From the NCBI GenBank assembly GCA_963920635.1, contig OY987298.1, positions 109,993,309-110,057,308 of the forward strand: a stretch of DNA of 64,000 nucleotides, read 5' to 3'. Below, one piece after another: positions 42,159 through 54,300 of this stretch. The notes under the pieces were generated by a model. The model saw only the letters and a list, made by a program, of their open reading frames with translations, made no database searches and was not told the origin of the DNA. Position 1 is the stretch's first letter. Every line of letters begins with the position of its first letter. Origin of the DNA: Pseudeuparius sepicola (Eukaryota > Arthropoda > Insecta > Coleoptera > Anthribidae). The position numbers and the translations under genes are program-made.

Positions 42159-42377
42159 TACAGTTGGCGTCAGATGAAACCGAACGACGCAAAGCCATTT
42201 TCTTGAGACTTTTGGAGTAATAATACCTACCCAAAATCCATGCAACAAACAACGGATTCGAGCTCAGACCGAGGGACGAAGCGACCTACCAACGCGACAT
42301 TGCCAAATGTCAGAACAGAATCCAAATATCCCAAGGAAATGGATTTTTAGCGTTCGTTTCGTCTGACGCCAACCGTA
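42159..42377. mobile_element. MITE with CAGTTGGCGTCAGATGAAAC ends
   Basis: Inverted ends of about 25 bp (CAGTTGGCGTCAGATGAAAC at 42161; CGTTTCGTCTGACGCCAACCG to 42375, allowing a few mismatches) are flanked by TA on both sides. It is 215 bp, noncoding, and lies just outside the GC-rich island. Confidence 0.75.
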
Positions 42378-42399
42378 CTACGATGAACAGGGTGCTTGG

Positions 42400-43590
42400 C
42401 ATAATCTGAGATTCCCGTTTTTTTTCAAAAAGTTCCTCCTATGTAAATTCCCTAAAAAAATTTCCATCGCACTGCCGATAATAAAAAAAACAACCTATCG
42501 CAATGCGATAAATCCCAAGGGAATTTATCACTTCGTTGCTTGGCAACACGGATCTGCTCAATACGCACACCGACTTGCCAAAATTGGTCTATTTTGCACT
42601 GTTCTAAATTATGCTGCTGAAAATTATGTTGCGACATTAGACATTACCAGACATTGTATAAATAAATCGATATAATTTATACATTGTTAAACAATTATTT
42701 ATAGTTATTAGACTTATATGTTTAAATTTATGACACGCACGTTCACAAATTAATCCAGTGTTAAGAAAGTGACAAAAATCGCGGCTGCCTTATTAGCCAG
42801 ACATCACTGTCGTTTGTTTATTCTTCGGACATCCCAGTCGAAACTGTCACTTTCGCGATTATTTGAAGCAGTAAACTCGCTCGAAACGAATCGTTTTGAG
42901 GATACAATTATGCAAGAAATTAATAAATAAATCGTATTTGTCAACAAAAACCACACGTGCCGGAAATTCAATTTTTTCTTAAATATTTTTGTGTATCGTA
43001 GACACAATTGTTTAAATCAGTATTAACTTTAACAAGCACAAAAATATCGCATGTACCGTCGGGTCTGTTATCTAAGCACAGTTTATTTGGATGAACTGTG
43101 TCTTAAAAGTACCATAAATTATGTTGTCGGTTACGATGATGATTTTGCGAGCCTTCAAACCTAATAGATATATACCCCGATTACTGTAAGAAGTCCCGAT
43201 TTTGTCAGATGACATTCTCCACAAAATCCCTAGGAATTTTCTGTTAATCATGGGTATAACATTGGTATATGTGTCGCAACCAGTTAATGACGTCACTCTT
43301 TGATTTATGATGTGAAAAGTTACCCAAGTATACGATACGCTGTATAATACATAATGTTAGATATGTATTTTGAGGCACATCTTCGAGCATGAGAGTACGA
43401 TACCAATGATTTTTGTTCACGTTTAACTAGCATCTTAAAAACATTTAATAACTGAAAGTTCTGCAAAGTTTGCCGTTTTTTTGTATCCAGGTAAAATACT
43501 CCTACAATTTCAAACATAACATAGCATCTAATCTGTGGAACACAAAAATATTTTAATAGAGCAACAATTTAAGAGTTATTTAATAAATGA
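42400..43590. other. Unassigned block
   Basis: Less AT-rich pieces occur at 42440-42650 and 42780-43070, and an open minus-strand frame at 43072-43296 follows, but none resembles a known protein. The region at 42780-42900 (short CpG-containing motifs) could be promoter-like. I cannot support that further. Confidence 0.3.
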
Positions 43591-43599
43591 GAATTCAAC

Positions 43600-43937
43600 T
43601 ATAAAAATTATAAAGCGTGATGAATAAAAAATGCGAAAAGTGTGAATTTTTTTTCTTTTGAGTAGGTGGCTGTGAGTTCATATTTGACATTGTCTTGAGA
43701 TTCCAAACAAATTTTCTTAGTGCCACTCTGATGCAGTTCTAAAAATAGGGGTACTTTACTCTTGAGAAATTTTCATATTTTTCAACCTACCCTGTATACG
43801 AATCGAAATTTCAAAATTTTTGCGGGTGGATTTTGAGTTTAAGCACAAGCACCAACTATTATCAAGAATATTTTTTTTTTGAGAAACTTCAAATAAAGAA
43901 AATTCCCCTTTGTATCCAACTTTTTGGCAGACACTGT
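43600..43937 (-). mobile_element. Second copy of the CAGTG...AAAGTTGG MITE family
   Basis: Read on the minus strand from CAGTGTCTGCCAAAAAGTTG (43937 downward), it aligns with 33588-33890: TTCTTGATAATAGTTGGTGC, GAGTAAAGTACCCCTATTTT and ACAGCCACCTACTC are shared. The other end is missing. An ACCCTGTATACG motif lies at the equivalent of a mid-element position. Confidence 0.65.
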
Positions 43938-44099
43938 ATAACAAAAATTCCGCACTCTGCAGGGATGGTCTTGTAAACATTTTTTTACAAACATAATGAC
44001 GACGACACGTTTGACTTTCGCCGTTCAAGACGCTATCCAATGGAAAGAAACCCAGTATTTCGGATATGCGCAGTTAAACTAAGTTGTTGGCTAGGATAT

Positions 44100-44420
44100 A
44101 GGTACAGGGTTTTTCCGTATATTTTTCAACCCACCCTAGAACCTCCATTTTTGATCATAGAAAAAAAACTTTTTATACGAAAGTTATAGGATTTTTTACG
44201 AGCCATTTGAATCTGTTAACAGATGAAACAAATGAACGTCGGAAAATTGAGAAAAATATATAAACTTTTGTTTTTTAAATGGAACCCCCTGTATATTTTT
44301 GGATTTTTGAAATCTACTGGTTCTTGTGATTCCAACGACATATATATGTTACATATTTGCTCCACCCGCCTGCTCAGTATTTCACGTTGTATAATTTGAC
44401 TATATAGTGACTAGATCAAG
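44100..44420. mobile_element. Fragments of CCCTGTATATT-type element
   Basis: GGAACCCCCTGTATATTTTT at about 44279 and the following 100 bases resemble the arm of the 39481-40874 element (GTGATTCCAACGACATATAT...). Noncoding and partial. Confidence 0.45.
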
Positions 44421-44479
44421 AGACCCATGGAAAAAAAAACTTGTATTTATTCATAGATATTTTAATAACTTTATTAGAA

Positions 44480-44883
44480 CTTTATTAACAACAAGAAAAA
44501 TAAAATAATAAAGGGTTATATCTCGACGTATCCACCATAAACTTCGTAACATCTTGTGATATTTATTTAAGGCATTTCTAATGAATTGAGTCTTCCGTAT
44601 TTAGCTCAAAAATCTCTACTTCTAATTTATTTCGAAGGGTATTGATATTTTCCGGTCTGTCATAATATATTTTATTTTTTAAATATCCCCACAGAAATAT
44701 ATCCTTGCTGTTTGCATAATGATTTATATTTTCTTCCCCCTCTCTTCCTTTAATTTGAGTTGAAATTCGGGGTCCCGCTCCGCTTGATTTAAAAGTAATT
44801 TCTGTCATATTTTCAGTTCCGAAAAATGAAAGTAAAAAATCAAATTTTATTTTCAGTCTAGGGAACGTGGACGATGAGTCCAC
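44480..44883 (-). pseudogene. Mariner-like (DUF4817-lineage) transposase C-terminus
   Basis: The minus-strand frame contains DIFLWGYLKNKIYYDRPENI followed by NTLRNKLEVEI. This is the block after the last catalytic residue in many arthropod Tc1/mariner-type transposases (pattern DFFLWGYLKxxVYxxRPxTI then LxxRIxxEI). A shifted frame continues with 'IRNALNKYHKMLRSL'. The catalytic Asp/Glu block upstream is unrecognisable. It may be the relic of an autonomous parent of the surrounding CAGGGTGT-type MITEs. Confidence 0.7.
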
Positions 44884-44911
44884 AGTACAGCGTCCTGTTT
44901 TTTTGTTTATT

Positions 44912-45240
44912 ACAAAGTCGTAAAAATGATATTAGGGACTTCATTGTAACGAGTCTACCACACTGTAAAATTTTCAATTTCATTTAAGAATTAGGTGTGC
45001 AATAAACAAAACGGTATCGCGCTAAAGTGACAAGTTGCGGGTGTCGAACTCGACGATTGTGCCCTCTTTTTCTTCAGACAAAAAATTGTCTTTTGTTTTA
45101 ATTCCAGTTTTGTAATAAAAAATCGTAACTGCGTTTGGTGCTGTGCGTGCGGGAAAGTGTCCATCCCGCACTCTGAAAATTTTACAGTGTGATTAGACTC
45201 GTTAAAATGAAGCCCCTAACACCATTTTTACGACTTTTGC
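44912..45240. mobile_element. MITE with 60-bp imperfect TIRs
   Basis: AAAGTCGTAAAAATG...GGGACTTCATTGTAACGAGTCT...ACACTGTAAAATTTTCA at 44914-44976 is inverted at 45177-45238. About 326 bp, with a non-palindromic GC-richer centre (45010-45170). Noncoding. Confidence 0.8.
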
Positions 45241-46046
45241 AATAATTAATGTGAAATGTACTGAGGACTAGATTTCTGTTGTTGAAAATCACGCGTGTAG
45301 AACAAAAATATCCGCGTAATTTCTTAATACTTTGATCAAACAATTTGAAGACATTAGATAATATTACTTTTCTCAAAAATTGCTGAGGTAGTATCCCAAC
45401 CTGGCTTTTTCAAATGACCGAATTTCATGTTATTATTTGTGACTTGAGGAAAATGCCTGACCTCTTGTCTTGGTCTCTGAAACACAGGCAAGAAAAATCT
45501 CGAATATTTCAAGTTGTATTAAAGGTCCAGTGAAATACACGCCGTGTGCATACTGTACGTGGAAATACAGGAGACAGCAGAAGAACAAAAATAAGAAGAT
45601 AAAGAGAAAAGCATACAGATTTAAATGGCTGCCCCTCCCTAATATTTGTAGCTATACAAAATGTAAACATTATAAAATTAAATCTTTTATGACTTTATAT
45701 ATTTGTCTCTGCAATACAACATGGGTAGGGTTTAATATTTTTACAACACCATTATCCACACTATGCCGAGTACATAACTACGTGTCGAATGTTATATTTT
45801 TATGGGATATTTGATTATTCAGAATATAAATGTTATCTAGAAAATAATTATGTATCTATATTTATAGCAAATTGTTTACACTGATTAATATTTATATACC
45901 TGTAGGTATTCTTTTTAATGTAAATCAAAACTGCTACAAAATAAAAATTAGGTCAAAAAAGTGAATTACTTAAGTCTGGCAAAGTTGAGAACCAAATTCG
46001 AAGCACCATTTACTCTTCACTGTGCCCTAGAATATTCTCAACATTT
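45241..46046. other. No gene recognised
   Basis: AT-rich sequence. A 114-codon plus-strand frame at 45470-45814 is Lys/Cys/Tyr-rich and unlike any family I know. I treat it as accidental. Confidence 0.35.
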
Positions 46047-46632
46047 AGACCGTCAGATAGTGACAGATCTAGGTGCCCCATGTTCGCATACAAGCCTCGA
46101 AGAGGGTTGGTAGTGATAGTACATCGATGCTATGAGTAGAATAAAGGGAAATTTACGAGTGGCCTGGGGATAACATATGACATATGGAAAATCGAAAAAA
46201 GTGCTGTTAAATTTTCCGATCCCAAAATGTAGGTACTTATCCATTCGCGCCACTCAAGCCAATATGCTTTTCGGGCTAGTATGACTATGTACGCTTTCAT
46301 ACTTTCGATGGGCTTGTGTGAAAAAATCGGTCACAATCTCGATTTTTCTTTACAAGGTGAGGCCCTTATTTCAACCCTTTAGCCACCTGCAACACTCAAG
46401 TCTTTGGTTTTCCGAAGCCAGGTTCTATTAGTTAATCACTTAATGAACACAGCTTGCGTGAAAATATAGAATCGAATTGTGAAAAATGAAAAATAATCGA
46501 ATTTCCCATGTTATCCCAAGAAGCCACTCGTAAATTTTCCCTCATTCTACTCAATATCGATGTACTTTTCAACCCTCTTCGAGGCTTGTATGCGAAAATA
46601 GGGCATCTAAATCTGTTACTATCTGACGATCT
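46047..46632. mobile_element. Palindromic fold-back element, 586 bp
   Basis: AGACCGTCAGATAGTGACAG on the left against CTGTTACTATCTGACGATCT on the right. Arms of about 250 bp also share CATACAAGCCTCGAAGAGGG and TTTACGAGTGGC with complements. The centre is near 46340. Noncoding. Confidence 0.85.
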
Positions 46633-46639
46633 AATTGCC

Positions 46640-47670
46640 AAATAGCAGTCCTGGCGAAAGAAAATTCATACGAGTAGTTATTAAATTAATTATTGTTAAG
46701 TTGCCATTTTGATTTGCCTGTATCTGTAGGGTGTTTTAAACTTTACACCCAGTGCTCATTAACAGGAAACAAAAAGAGACACAAATGTTCGGTATAATGG
46801 CTAGCACCTATACCAAGGTTAGTAGGGTAGGTACCTACTAAATGACCCTGATAGACGAGACTTTTTGAATAAAACAATGAAAGTTTGCATTCATCCAAGA
46901 ACAATTTTATACTTATTATATTTCTTTCAACTTCTACTAAAGATAGTTCTTCTTTTTCGTTTTTTTATTATTTTTTTTTCGTTTAGGAGTCTCATTATTT
47001 AGTCATAGCTATACCTTGATTTGAATACCCCTATAAAGCCTCCGTAATTAAAAAAAATTAAAATGATTTCCAACTATAACGCAATAAACTACTACAGCAC
47101 ATGCTGCTGCCTTTTTTATTATTAAACTATGTACCGTATTCAGCCGGAATACAAAACACCTGCCACCTGTCGTTGTTGGCTTTGCGTGGATTTCTAATTT
47201 ACCATGAAATTGTTGCAGGCTATCCAGTTATCTCAGAAGTTCTTGAAAATGTTTTATTGTATGGACCTGTTCCACAAGCCTAGACGACAATGTCAGCTAC
47301 TGGCAATTAAACTGCGATATCATAAATTTTATAAAATAAACCAGTTAACTTTGCGGTATAAAAGTTGAGGTGAATATAGATCAATATACCTACATAATTG
47401 TTATTGTCGACTTCTGTTACAAATGTATGAAAATCTAGTGGAGAAATACTTAATTGTAAAAACTAGGTGAAGTGTCCAGCAAGGGCATTTCTGGAAGTAA
47501 AAATGCATGGCCTAGCTTGACTTATACCTATGTAGGCACAGAACAAAAGACAACAATTTATTAGCTATATCCTACATGTGTCCACAGATCCAGAGATTGC
47601 ATGCACATGTATTCGGGTAAACGTTTACGGGTTATTTGTAATTTTTCCCAATTTTCACCCTTATATTCTC
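46640..47670. other. No secure feature
   Basis: AT-rich sequence. A 60-codon plus-strand frame at 47101-47283 is interrupted in the middle by an acceptor-like TTGTTGCAG. The downstream part (GYPVISEVLENVLLYGPVP) reads smoothly but matches nothing I recognise. Confidence 0.3.
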
Positions 47671-47674
47671 TTAT

Positions 47675-48110
47675 ACAGGGTGTCCTGTTTTTCATGTTAA
47701 CACCCCGGAAAGTCTAAGTAGGCTGGGGAAATTGAACGGGTGAATTTTTTTTATAGATATGTCCCTGAAAGGTCATCATTTGCAAAGTATTGGTTTGACT
47801 TTGGTGCGAAATCCGGTCCTACTGCGATTTTTTGAAGGGGTGCATATTTCGAAAAACCATATTCATTTTTTATTCCAAGTCTAACGACGGTTTGAAGGTA
47901 TCCACCTCACACCAAGCATCCACACTATTTTCAAAATTACAGGCAACATGTATATTACTGAGATCTGGACCGACACTATAATAATTAATAATATAGTGTT
48001 AGTATTGGTCCAGCTTAGATATACTAAGTCTGGAGCACTAGGTAGGTACCTACCTCTTAAAATGCTCAATAACGACACCTTATGGTTATGGATGTGAAAT
48101 TTAAAACTGA
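47675..48110. mobile_element. TACAGGGTGTCCTG-ended element fragment
   Basis: A CAGGGTGT end at 47677 is followed by noncoding sequence with an internal inverted pair (ACACTATAATAATTAATAAT...). The opposite end was not located. Confidence 0.4.
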
Positions 48111-48233
48111 TAAGTATCCCTTCAAATGTATTTGGTCGGAGGATTTATTATTATTAATCTACGAATAAGATGCAAAGACAAGACAATGTTATGTCATTGG
48201 TTGGAGTAGAAGATGATTATTTTATTATTTGTA

Positions 48234-48493
48234 TAACAGGGTGTTTCAAAGGTAAGCGGGTAAACGTGGGTCCGGAAATACTTTTCAAAGGAGCTACGTC
48301 CCTTCGAAAGGGGCACTCTAAAACCGGTTTTTCTTGAATATTTCCGAAATTGTTAACAAGAAAATTTCGAAAATACATACATGGTATAAACTGTTGACGC
48401 TGAACTCGAATCTGAATTCAGAATTTATTAATAATTTGTACCCGAGGATTACGCCACCAGAAGGTTTACGCTTACTTTTGAAACACCCTGTAT
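48234..48493. mobile_element. Short MITE with ACAGGGTGTTTCAAAGGTAA ends
   Basis: TIRs of about 28 bp: ACAGGGTGTTTCAAAGGTAAG at 48236, and the inverted CTTACTTTTGAAACACCCTGT ending at 48491. About 256 bp. This is the clearest complete example here of a CAGGGTGT-ended MITE with both ends intact. Confidence 0.85.
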
Positions 48494-49379
48494 CGAGCCC
48501 TGTATGTACCAAATTCTCTACTCTGATTAAAACAAGAACCATACATTAATAACACACCGTTCCAATTATGGTATAAGTATTTGGCAGGCAGAAAATAGGC
48601 GGAATTTGTCAGATAAAATACATTTTTTTATATTCTGCAGAGGCTTAAAAATTTGGATTTTATATCAACATTCGAAAACCTATTTTAGAAAAGTTGATAG
48701 ATTTGACCTCAGGATTTGATGAACCAATCAAACGCAGGTAAATGATTAGAAAAATACGAAAGCACGATTAGATTGTCCCATTTGGGGCTTTGGGGATTTT
48801 GATCATACTTTTTGGGATCTGAAATAATGTAGTACTTAATATTAGTTCCAGCTACACCTCCCAAGAGTTATGTTACAAATATGCAAAAGAACAATTTCTG
48901 TCAAAATTTTAATGCATAAAATTTCTGGTAACTTTATTTGCCAACTTTACAAAAATTCAGCACTGAATATAAATAAAATCGGTTTTGAGGTTAATTGAAT
49001 ATTGCCGTATGAAAAAAAAAAACAAAAAAATGTGATATTTGATGTGGTTGTAATTTTACCACGATTATTCAAATTTATAGAAAAATGTCCCGTTGAGATC
49101 ACTCTGAATCATCATCAAACCAAGTGAACTAACATAACAGCTCATGGGAACAAGTATGGAACTTTATGTATTTTAAAAATAAACAAATTACATATGCAAT
49201 ACAAATTCTCGAGATGACTAATATAATATAGTATATATTAGTACTCGAAAATAATACAAATTTCACCCACCCACCCATTTCTGTACTTATTCCTAAATGA
49301 ATAAATTCCAGCATAACAAATCTGAACGATTGTGTCGTGTATGGCGTTGTAATAATAATTATTCCTCCGTTTTACTACT
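48494..49379. other. No gene recognised
   Basis: AT-rich sequence. It may contain the 3' UTR of the minus-strand exon that ends at 49380. No clear polyadenylation signal was chosen. Confidence 0.35.
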
Positions 49380-49629
49380 TTAAAAGGAACACAAACACAC
49401 ATTTTGTTTATCGTCGTCCAGTGGGTGTTTGGGAGGCACTTCTATAACCTCGAGCTGATATATTTGGAATTCCGTGTGAGTCACTCCCTTATTCAGTGCA
49501 GTCTCGCATACTGGCTGAACCACTTCCCACTTCTCAAATCTGTCCGAAATTCTTTTGTCTGTAAATGCCTGTTCCGTTTCGGGGCTATATTTAAATGCAG
49601 TTGGTAGTGGCATGGGTCGTATGCCTATC
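49380..49629 (-). CDS. Probable terminal exon of an unrecognised gene
   Basis: The minus-strand frame encodes a balanced, charged sequence that reads like a real globular protein: PLPTAFKYSPETEQAFTDKR, then ISDRFEKWEVVQPVCETAL, then NKGVTHTEFQIYQLEVIEVP and a tail ending CLCSF and TAA. Codon choice is varied, unlike the AT-driven frames around it. Upstream, TTTTTTGAGGTATAGATAG offers acceptors (exon starting at 49628 or 49624). An in-frame TAG just before means the exon must start there or at the ATG at 49613. I do not recognise the family. The preceding exon was not found, and a MITE with a CCCTGTAT end (to 49843) sits immediately upstream. Confidence 0.4.
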
Positions 49630-49845
49630 TATACCTCAAAAAACTTTCGAGTAAAAGCACGATCCAAATACAGCGCATGTATCTTCCTCTGTGAGATACG
49701 TAGAAATTGACATTTTCCGCTTATTCTCGATATCTCGATCCCCAAAAACATATCAGTGCTAAATTTCAGTTCAGCAGCTTGATTATGTTTGGAGATGTAG
49801 CCAAAATGCAATTTCAAAAAAACAAACTTCAACGCCCTGTATCCA
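49630..49845. mobile_element. Element fragment ending CGCCCTGTAT
   Basis: Noncoding sequence with a GCCCTGTATCC terminus at about 49833-49843. The other end is unclear. Confidence 0.35.
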
Positions 49846-49879
49846 TGGCCGCCGGCAGGGGGGGTCAAGGGGGGGTCGG

Positions 49880-50595
49880 GCTTCGTTGGTTCTGATTTTA
49901 GATAAAAAGGGTAACTACAAAAGTTGGAGGGAATTGTGTCCCCAATGCGGTTATCATGTCCTACTTTCCGTGACAGCTGCCATTTGCGAGATATGATACA
50001 AACTTTTGTATTTTTTTCTACTCCTATGCTAGTAACATACCTATTAAGTGACGGTTTAGGTTATAAGTAAGTTCATTGTTACGAACACTGATACGTAATG
50101 GCTGACACGTATTGACTGACACGTAATAAAAAAAATTACGTATCTGTTCTTAATAAAACGCAATTATCACGGGTGCCTTGTTAGCGCGGCATCCGCGTCA
50201 CCATAGCAACTAACCAACATACTAATTGTTGCCTGACAGATAATCAGAAGTAAGTTTACCTATTATAATAGTTTTTCTTTCGTCGAAGAAAAATTATAAT
50301 ACAAAACTCGAGTTGCAAGCTTATTGCATACTCGTGGAATTACAGCATTCGCCGCTGCGCGGCTCGTGCGCAACTTTTCCACTCATACGTAATAAACTGT
50401 TTACAACTCTCGCTATGTAATATACTATTAATGGAAACCGTTATTTTTCTGAATAACAATATCGAGTAAATGACTGTTTTTTTTTTGAGACCATGGCCAA
50501 CTATGGTTTCCATTAAAAAAAAGTTTGTGTCATATCTCGAAAATGACAGCTGTCACGGAAAGTAGGACTAAATAACAACGAAGCTAGAGGGATTA
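49880..50595. mobile_element. Fold-back element, about 0.7 kb
   Basis: TCCTACTTTCCGTGACAGCT at 49959 pairs with AGCTGTCACGGAAAGTAGGA ending near 50567. The inner arm ATATGATACAAACTTTT is also mirrored, and CTTCGTTG/CAACGAAG lie outside. The interior holds repeated ACACGTAAT motifs (50090-50150) and a CpG-rich patch at 50340-50395. Confidence 0.65.
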
Positions 50596-50599
50596 GAAT

Positions 50600-51455
50600 A
50601 AATCGCCAAAATTTCGTTTTTTCAAAATAGTAAGCCCTGCCTTGTTTAAAAAATCCAGAAGGCGAGTTAAATTGGGCCCACAAAACTGCAATTCTTTCCC
50701 CATTTAACCTTCCTTCTATCTCCGCTAGTTTCCGAGATCCCCATACTGATCATAAAAAAAACTCACCCTGTATATTATTTCTATACAATAATTACCGATA
50801 TAAAAAAATATTAAATGCATGTAGTTAAGATTATCAGTAGCTAATACATTATTACAAATCTTTATTTTCCTGAATTGGCCCAAAATATATGCGGTTCCAC
50901 TATGTGCCATTATTTATGACTCACTCTGTATATACACGGTGACCCAAGATAAGTTAAACAAGACGTATGTGAAAAACAAAAAAATGAAAAATTAGTTGAA
51001 ATTTGAACATTTGGGGTCCCTCAATGCTTAATTTGAAAGTAGTGTTATGAATAAAATAGCAATAATAAAGTAGCAAACGAAATTAGCACCAGTTGGTTTA
51101 AGCGTTGAATGAGGGTATTCCCTCACTCAACGGTTTAAGTACTATTGTTTGCTTTGGACCTGGAAAATTTAAAAAAAATTCGCCCGTGGCGGAATTTTTA
51201 ACGACAAAAATTAAATGATATGAGAGTGTAAGTTTATTTTTGAAGTTTGAAGTAAAATTGTGTTGACATAGGAGGAATAATTTTCCACCCCCCCCCCCTC
51301 CTAGAACAGCTCCTGCCACAAATCATCATTATTACTAATTACCACTACTAAATCCTAAACATGTCAAGAAAGTTAGCCCCCCTCCCAGTTTTAAACATCA
51401 CGCTACGCCACTGCTAAGTAGCCTTTGGCATGGGGAAAAAATTCGATTTCTGCAT
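50600..51455. other. No gene; small hairpin
   Basis: CACCCTGTATATT at 50763 is another element terminus. At 51104-51136, CGTTGAATGAGGG...CCCTCACTCAACG forms a 13-bp stem with one mismatch. C-rich run at 51287-51299. Confidence 0.45.
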
Positions 51456-52457
51456 AGGTACCGTCATTCGGGGATATACTGAACACCCAGGGTAATAATG
51501 GATAAAAGGCCATTAGTTTTTCTTTAAAAATTAGTTTACAAGGCCTTAAAATTCTGTAAATGCCAAATATGCACAAAAACCCCCGTGTGCCGCTGCTTTG
51601 GTTTATGGTACATGATCGGTCCAATGAAAAAGTTAGCGGTTACAAACCCTAACCTCAAAAATGAGACATAAAAGAAAAAAATTGGATTTAGTTTGTTAAT
51701 ATTAGGGACAATTTTGTAAAAAAATCGTTTTTCCAGGGTAATACTGAACGATGCCTCGAAAGCATATTTCATCGATTGGGAACCGAACATAGAAGAAACT
51801 ATCCCCTGGTATTCCAAAGTCTACGCTGTGGACCAAATATAAAATCTTTTGTCGCTAAGGTTATAAAAATGGGAAAAAAAGCATTGAAATCAATGGCATG
51901 CGCCATTATAAATTAAAGAAAAATGTATTTATTTTTCCAACAATCCCAGATGTAGCCAATGTGCAATTGAGTGATTCAATATAGACTGAAAAACCCAGTT
52001 GTAAGCCGAGGAATTTATACATTCCCCGGAGATGTTTTATAGACATAGATATAGGCGTTAAGAAAGTATAAGTCTTAAAAAAAGACTAATTTTATAAGTT
52101 TTTTACAAGAAATAGTTTATTTTTATACAGTTTGTTTCTCAGAAAGAACAATATATTTTGTTTTAGAATAGAAATGTGGATTTATTTAATTTCATATATT
52201 TGAGTCACTGGAAAAGTTTTTCATTTTTTAAAAAATTAGAGATCATTCAGTAAAGGTTTAAGGAAAGGCCTTTACTGGTCAGACTCCAACAATAAAACAT
52301 TTTTCTAAGGGAAAACATGCCCTTTAATATAACCCCAGATCCTGGGTTATACTGAACGATAGTTTTTTAAAAATATATATATGTTTATACTAAAAAAAGT
52401 AAAGTCAAAATACTAGAAAGCATGTCCTGATATACCTTTTGCACTCAGCAGGACCAA

Positions 52458-53983
52458 CGCACCGAGAAAAACCGGCCAGTACAACAGTTGTACTACCAAA
52501 AATTCAACAGAGTCAGAACACTGCTTATTATAATCTAGATATACATGTTAACTTGGTGTAGAATAAAAAAGATTTCTGTTTAATAATTTCTAGATCTGTT
52601 TTACACAGTAGCTAGAAGTTTTACACTGTAGAACTAAAACAGGTGTAGTGCTTGTACATACAGCTTGATGTTGTTCTGAATCTGTATTACAGAACTTGGT
52701 GTTAGATTACCTTGGTATAGTAAAACAGATCAACTGTATTCTGTTTTAGTTAAGGTCTTTTTAAAAAATGGTACGAAATATGCCGAATGCCTTCCGAATA
52801 GATACGAACGTACGGACTAAGACAACCTTCGGGATGCCGGTATCCATTTTGCTTATTTGCGCCTTTGGTTTCGGACCGTGCGGTATTGTGTACCTATTGT
52901 GTTTGCCGACCTGCCATGCACATAATGTTATAAACAACTGCTTAAGGACTGGCTGGTGCCTGGATATTGTTTATCCTGTGGTGTCTGGGTGAATCGATAG
53001 AAAGATTGGTAATTATGGAACGTACTACTGTATGCACCGCCCGATTTTCTTGAAATTTTGGCTGCCGTAGTTTCCGAGAAAATGAATTTTCAAATTTCGT
53101 TTTGACCCCACTTTTCATGGCGATATTTTTTGTGGTTATAATCCGCGCCGAATGTCGGGCGAAAACAGCGGTCGGGCCGGACGTAAACACGGCATAAATC
53201 TTTCAAAATTTCGTTTTTTCCACGGGTTTTTGCGAAGTTTCGATGTTGCAGAAGATGCAAAATAGGGTAGTGATCAGTTTGAGCTGCGTACAGTAAAAAT
53301 TTTATCCGGATTATATAACCACAAATATCGCCTTAAAAAGTATGGGGTTAAAACGAAATTTGAAAATTCATTTTCTCGGAAACTACGGCCGACCTCAAAA
53401 AAACTGAAGTCGGACTCGTGTTCAGGTACCTACCTCGAAAATAGGGGGGTAGCCAAAATCAAGAAAATCGGGCGGTGTATACATAGTATATATATACGTT
53501 CTATATTATAATTACCCAATCTTTTTTTCAGAAACACAAATCAAGTTTATCTGTTTTAGTATATTTTTTACGTAAACTTAGCAATAATGTTATACTGATT
53601 TAAGTTTACATTAATACACACAACAGAATGATTTTTATCCTATTCTAGTACAACTTGTTGATATAAAGCAAACCCAAATTAATATACCCTCAGATTCTTA
53701 TAAATCAGTTGTAGTACAATTTTTTTTCAGAAACAGATATACAGTTTATCTGCTTTAATGTATATTTTTTAAGTAAATTTACGACTACTGTTGTACTGAT
53801 TTAGATGTACTTGTTGACTGATTTAAAAATAGAAAATAAGTTGTACTGATTCTGAATATCATGTTAGACTAATGGTTTATGCTGAAACAGTACAACCGTT
53901 TTCCTGTCCCATATAGAGTACAACTTTTAACTCAAAGTAATACAATGTTTATCTTAAATCAGCACAATTTTTTTCTCAGTGCG
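52458..53983. mobile_element. Nested element with CGCACYGAGAAAAA ends and GTACAAC repeats
   Basis: CGCACCGAGAAAAA at 52458 and TTTTTTTCTCAGTGCG to 53983 are inverted. The body is rich in AGTACAAC/TTGTACTGATTT motifs and contains a direct repeat of about 90 bp (53521-53610 and 53722-53812, sharing AAACAGATATACAGTTTATCTG-like sequence). Confidence 0.55.
53001..53525. mobile_element. Fold-back element, about 525 bp
   Basis: AAGATTGGTAATTATGGAAC at the left and its diverged complement at 53480-53525. The inner arms GCACCGCCCGATTTTCTTGA and GAGAAAATGAATTTTCAAAT pair exactly with 53380-53475. The loop is GC-richer (CGGGCCGG near 53172). Confidence 0.8.
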
Positions 53984-54114
53984 TTCAAAAATTTTGTTTT
54001 GGTGACAAGATATTCCAGAAAATGTGAAAAAATCGTCCAGTATAACCCCGGATGACGGTAATTTGAATAACAGCGGTTTTTTACATCGGTACACGCGGTT
54101 ATCTGAACACTGTA

Positions 54115-54300
54115 AACTGTAATGTAGCATAACTAATTGTAATTTTAAGTCCACATATCTTGCTAAAGGGAAAAGCAAATATCAATATGTTATAATATAT
54201 CGTCGCAATCGCAAAAATTAGCTCTTTAAAAATACCTACAAATATGTATAAAGGATGTTAAAAATAAAAAAATATTTTGTCCCATTTTTACGATACAGCT
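54115..54300. mobile_element. Solo arm of the 39.5-40.9 kb element family
   Basis: TATCTTGCTAAA...GCAAAAATTAGCTCTTTAAA...TTTTGTCCCATTTTTACGAT matches the right arm at about 40730-40866 in the same orientation. Confidence 0.65.

Larger units (their letters stand above)
51459..54060. mobile_element. 2.6-kb TIR element with CCGTCATTCGGGGATATACT ends
   Basis: CCGTCATTCGGGGATATACT at 51461 and AGTATAACCCCGGATGACGG to 54058 are inverted (about 20 of 24 positions match), and TA flanks both. Internal echoes of the end motif (GGTAATACTGAACGATG at 51738; GGGTTATACTGAACGATAG at 52342) suggest subterminal repeats. No transposase was recognised. At least two further elements lie inside (52458-53983 and 53001-53525). 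Confidence 0.7.

Noticed and set aside
45470..45814. 114-codon plus-strand frame
   Set aside because: Composition is low-complexity (Lys/Tyr/Cys), with no domain and no promoter or splice logic. Probably accidental in AT-rich DNA.
52768..52992. 74-codon plus-strand frame with Cys-rich hydrophobic sequence
   Set aside because: It lies inside a nested transposon (52458-53983), has no splice context and matches no family I know.
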